Assembly: GCA_041658785.1 (NCBI GenBank)
Contig: JBAZZL010000018.1
Location: 1 to 21,797 of the forward strand
Length of the DNA: 21,797 nucleotides
DNA from: JAHJGG01 sp041658785
GTDB taxonomy: Bacteria; Patescibacteriota; Patescibacteriia; Magasanikbacterales; UBA922
Direction: 5' to 3'
In this document: in pieces, positions 21,301 to 21,797 of the stretch
Position numbering within the stretch: the first letter of the stretch is position 1
Layout of the letters: every line of letters begins with the position of its first letter
Program-made: the position numbers and the translations under genes
Notes under the pieces: model-generated
What the model was told of the DNA's origin: nothing
What the model saw: only the letters and a program-made list of their open reading frames with translations
Database searches by the model: none

Positions 21301-21768
21301 CTACTCCCCAATTTTGTTCAACGCTTTTCTGGCTTGATTTATTAATCTGGCCGCTTCATGAAGTTCCAGTTTTGTCTCTTGCATGAATCTTGTTATAGGC
21401 GCGTCAGCAAGAGATTCAATAGTTTTGTAGCCCGCCTTTTTAAGTATATCAATTAATCTTTCGGTCATCTTTGGAATAGCCAGTAAAGCAGATTCTGTAT
21501 AAACTTTCTTCTCCGCCAGCTGGCGGATCGGAGATTTTCGGGGCTTGCGATGTAATACTCTTGGTCGCCTTTTAGGGGATTTATAATCTAGTGTGGCCAA
21601 AGAAAAAAATCCTTTTCTAAAAGCAATCTCTCCTTTTCTCTCAAGCTCGCGGCAGACAAAACCAATATACTCTAAACCCAAATTTAACTCCCGCGCTATT
21701 TGCTGTTTAGAAGCGCGGCCCTGGTGTTTCAAAATTACACTTTTCACTTGTGCCGCGGTGCTAGACAT
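21301..21768 (-). CDS. Winged-helix plus helix-hairpin-helix protein, first visible gene of the gas vesicle operon
   Basis: The 155-residue protein has an N-terminal winged helix (about 1-62) with SKQQIARELNLGLEYIGFVCRE. A basic linker (KSPKRRPRVLHRKPRK) follows, and then a C-terminal HhH region with LIDILKKAGYKTIESLADAP. The linker is partly encoded by a 16-bp palindrome. Both halves bind nucleic acids in other proteins, so a transcription regulator is likely. An in-frame stop lies upstream within the window, confirming the start region. It ends 11 bases before the Cdc48 start. The promoter must lie at or beyond the right edge. Confidence 0.75.
   Translation of the reverse strand: MSSTAAQVKSVILKHQGRASKQQIARELNLGLEYIGFVCRELERKGEIAFRKGFFSLATLDYKSPKRRPRVLHRKPRKSPIRQLAEKKVYTESALLAIPKMTERLIDILKKAGYKTIESLADAPITRFMQETKLELHEAARLINQARKALNKIGE
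21512..21527. repeat. In-frame 16-bp perfect palindrome
   Basis: TCCGCCAGCTGGCGGA is a perfect palindrome, read as part of SPIRQLAEK in the winged-helix/HhH protein. It is related to the hairpins in gvpO. Confidence 0.65.
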
Positions 21769-21797
21769 AGCAGTCGTCTTTAAGGGGCTTTCTTAAA

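Overview
The window looks like part of a Candidate Phyla Radiation (Patescibacteria, probably Parcubacteria-like) chromosome. The evidence is the gene set: a CPR-style VirD4/TraG-like ATPase, an AMMECR1 plus radical SAM pair, a membrane-anchored DsbA-like protein, a 3D-domain protein, a bactofilin, and a tRNA without an encoded CCA. Most genes also lack a clear Shine-Dalgarno sequence, intergenic regions are AT-rich, and GC-rich palindromic repeats sit inside open reading frames. Lineage is inferred from this set; no marker gene settles it. Apart from one gene near the left edge, every gene is on the minus strand.

Left part (1-10024). The edge carries what may be the end of an insertion sequence. 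It is followed by a lone plus-strand gene with its own sigma70-type promoter, strong ribosome binding site and terminator. Then, on the minus strand and read right to left: an HicBA-like toxin-antitoxin pair, a YqfO/NIF3 C-terminal-like protein, tRNA-Thr(CGT), a DsbA-like protein, the radical SAM and AMMECR1 proteins of the AmmeMemoRadiSam set, the VirD4-like ATPase, a type II restriction-modification pair (the nuclease frame is broken at an A7 run), NAD(P)H-hydrate dehydratase and a small membrane protein. Three copies, one of them short, of a MITE-like palindromic repeat and two AT-rich arrays with a 10-bp period lie between these genes.

Right part (10209-21768). This is a gas vesicle cluster of about 11 kb, transcribed leftward. 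In order of transcription: winged-helix/HhH protein, Cdc48-type double AAA ATPase, GvpF/L fused to a J domain, coiled-coil protein, second winged-helix protein, actin-like ATPase, ArsA/Get3 ATPase, holin-like membrane protein, GvpF/L, GvpG, GvpO, second GvpF/L, a GvpA-like protein fused to GvpK, and a GvpA/GvpJ-family protein. A 3D-domain protein and a bactofilin follow. Several junctions are ATGA overlaps, so much of the cluster is probably one translationally coupled operon.

The main point of interest is this cluster. Recognisable gas vesicle assembly proteins (F/L, G, O, K, J/A) are combined with a set of chaperone-like and targeting ATPases (Cdc48, J domain, ArsA/Get3, actin-fold) and with two fusion proteins. 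The usual assembly ATPase GvpN and a canonical GvpA shell gene are not visible, though they could lie beyond the right edge.
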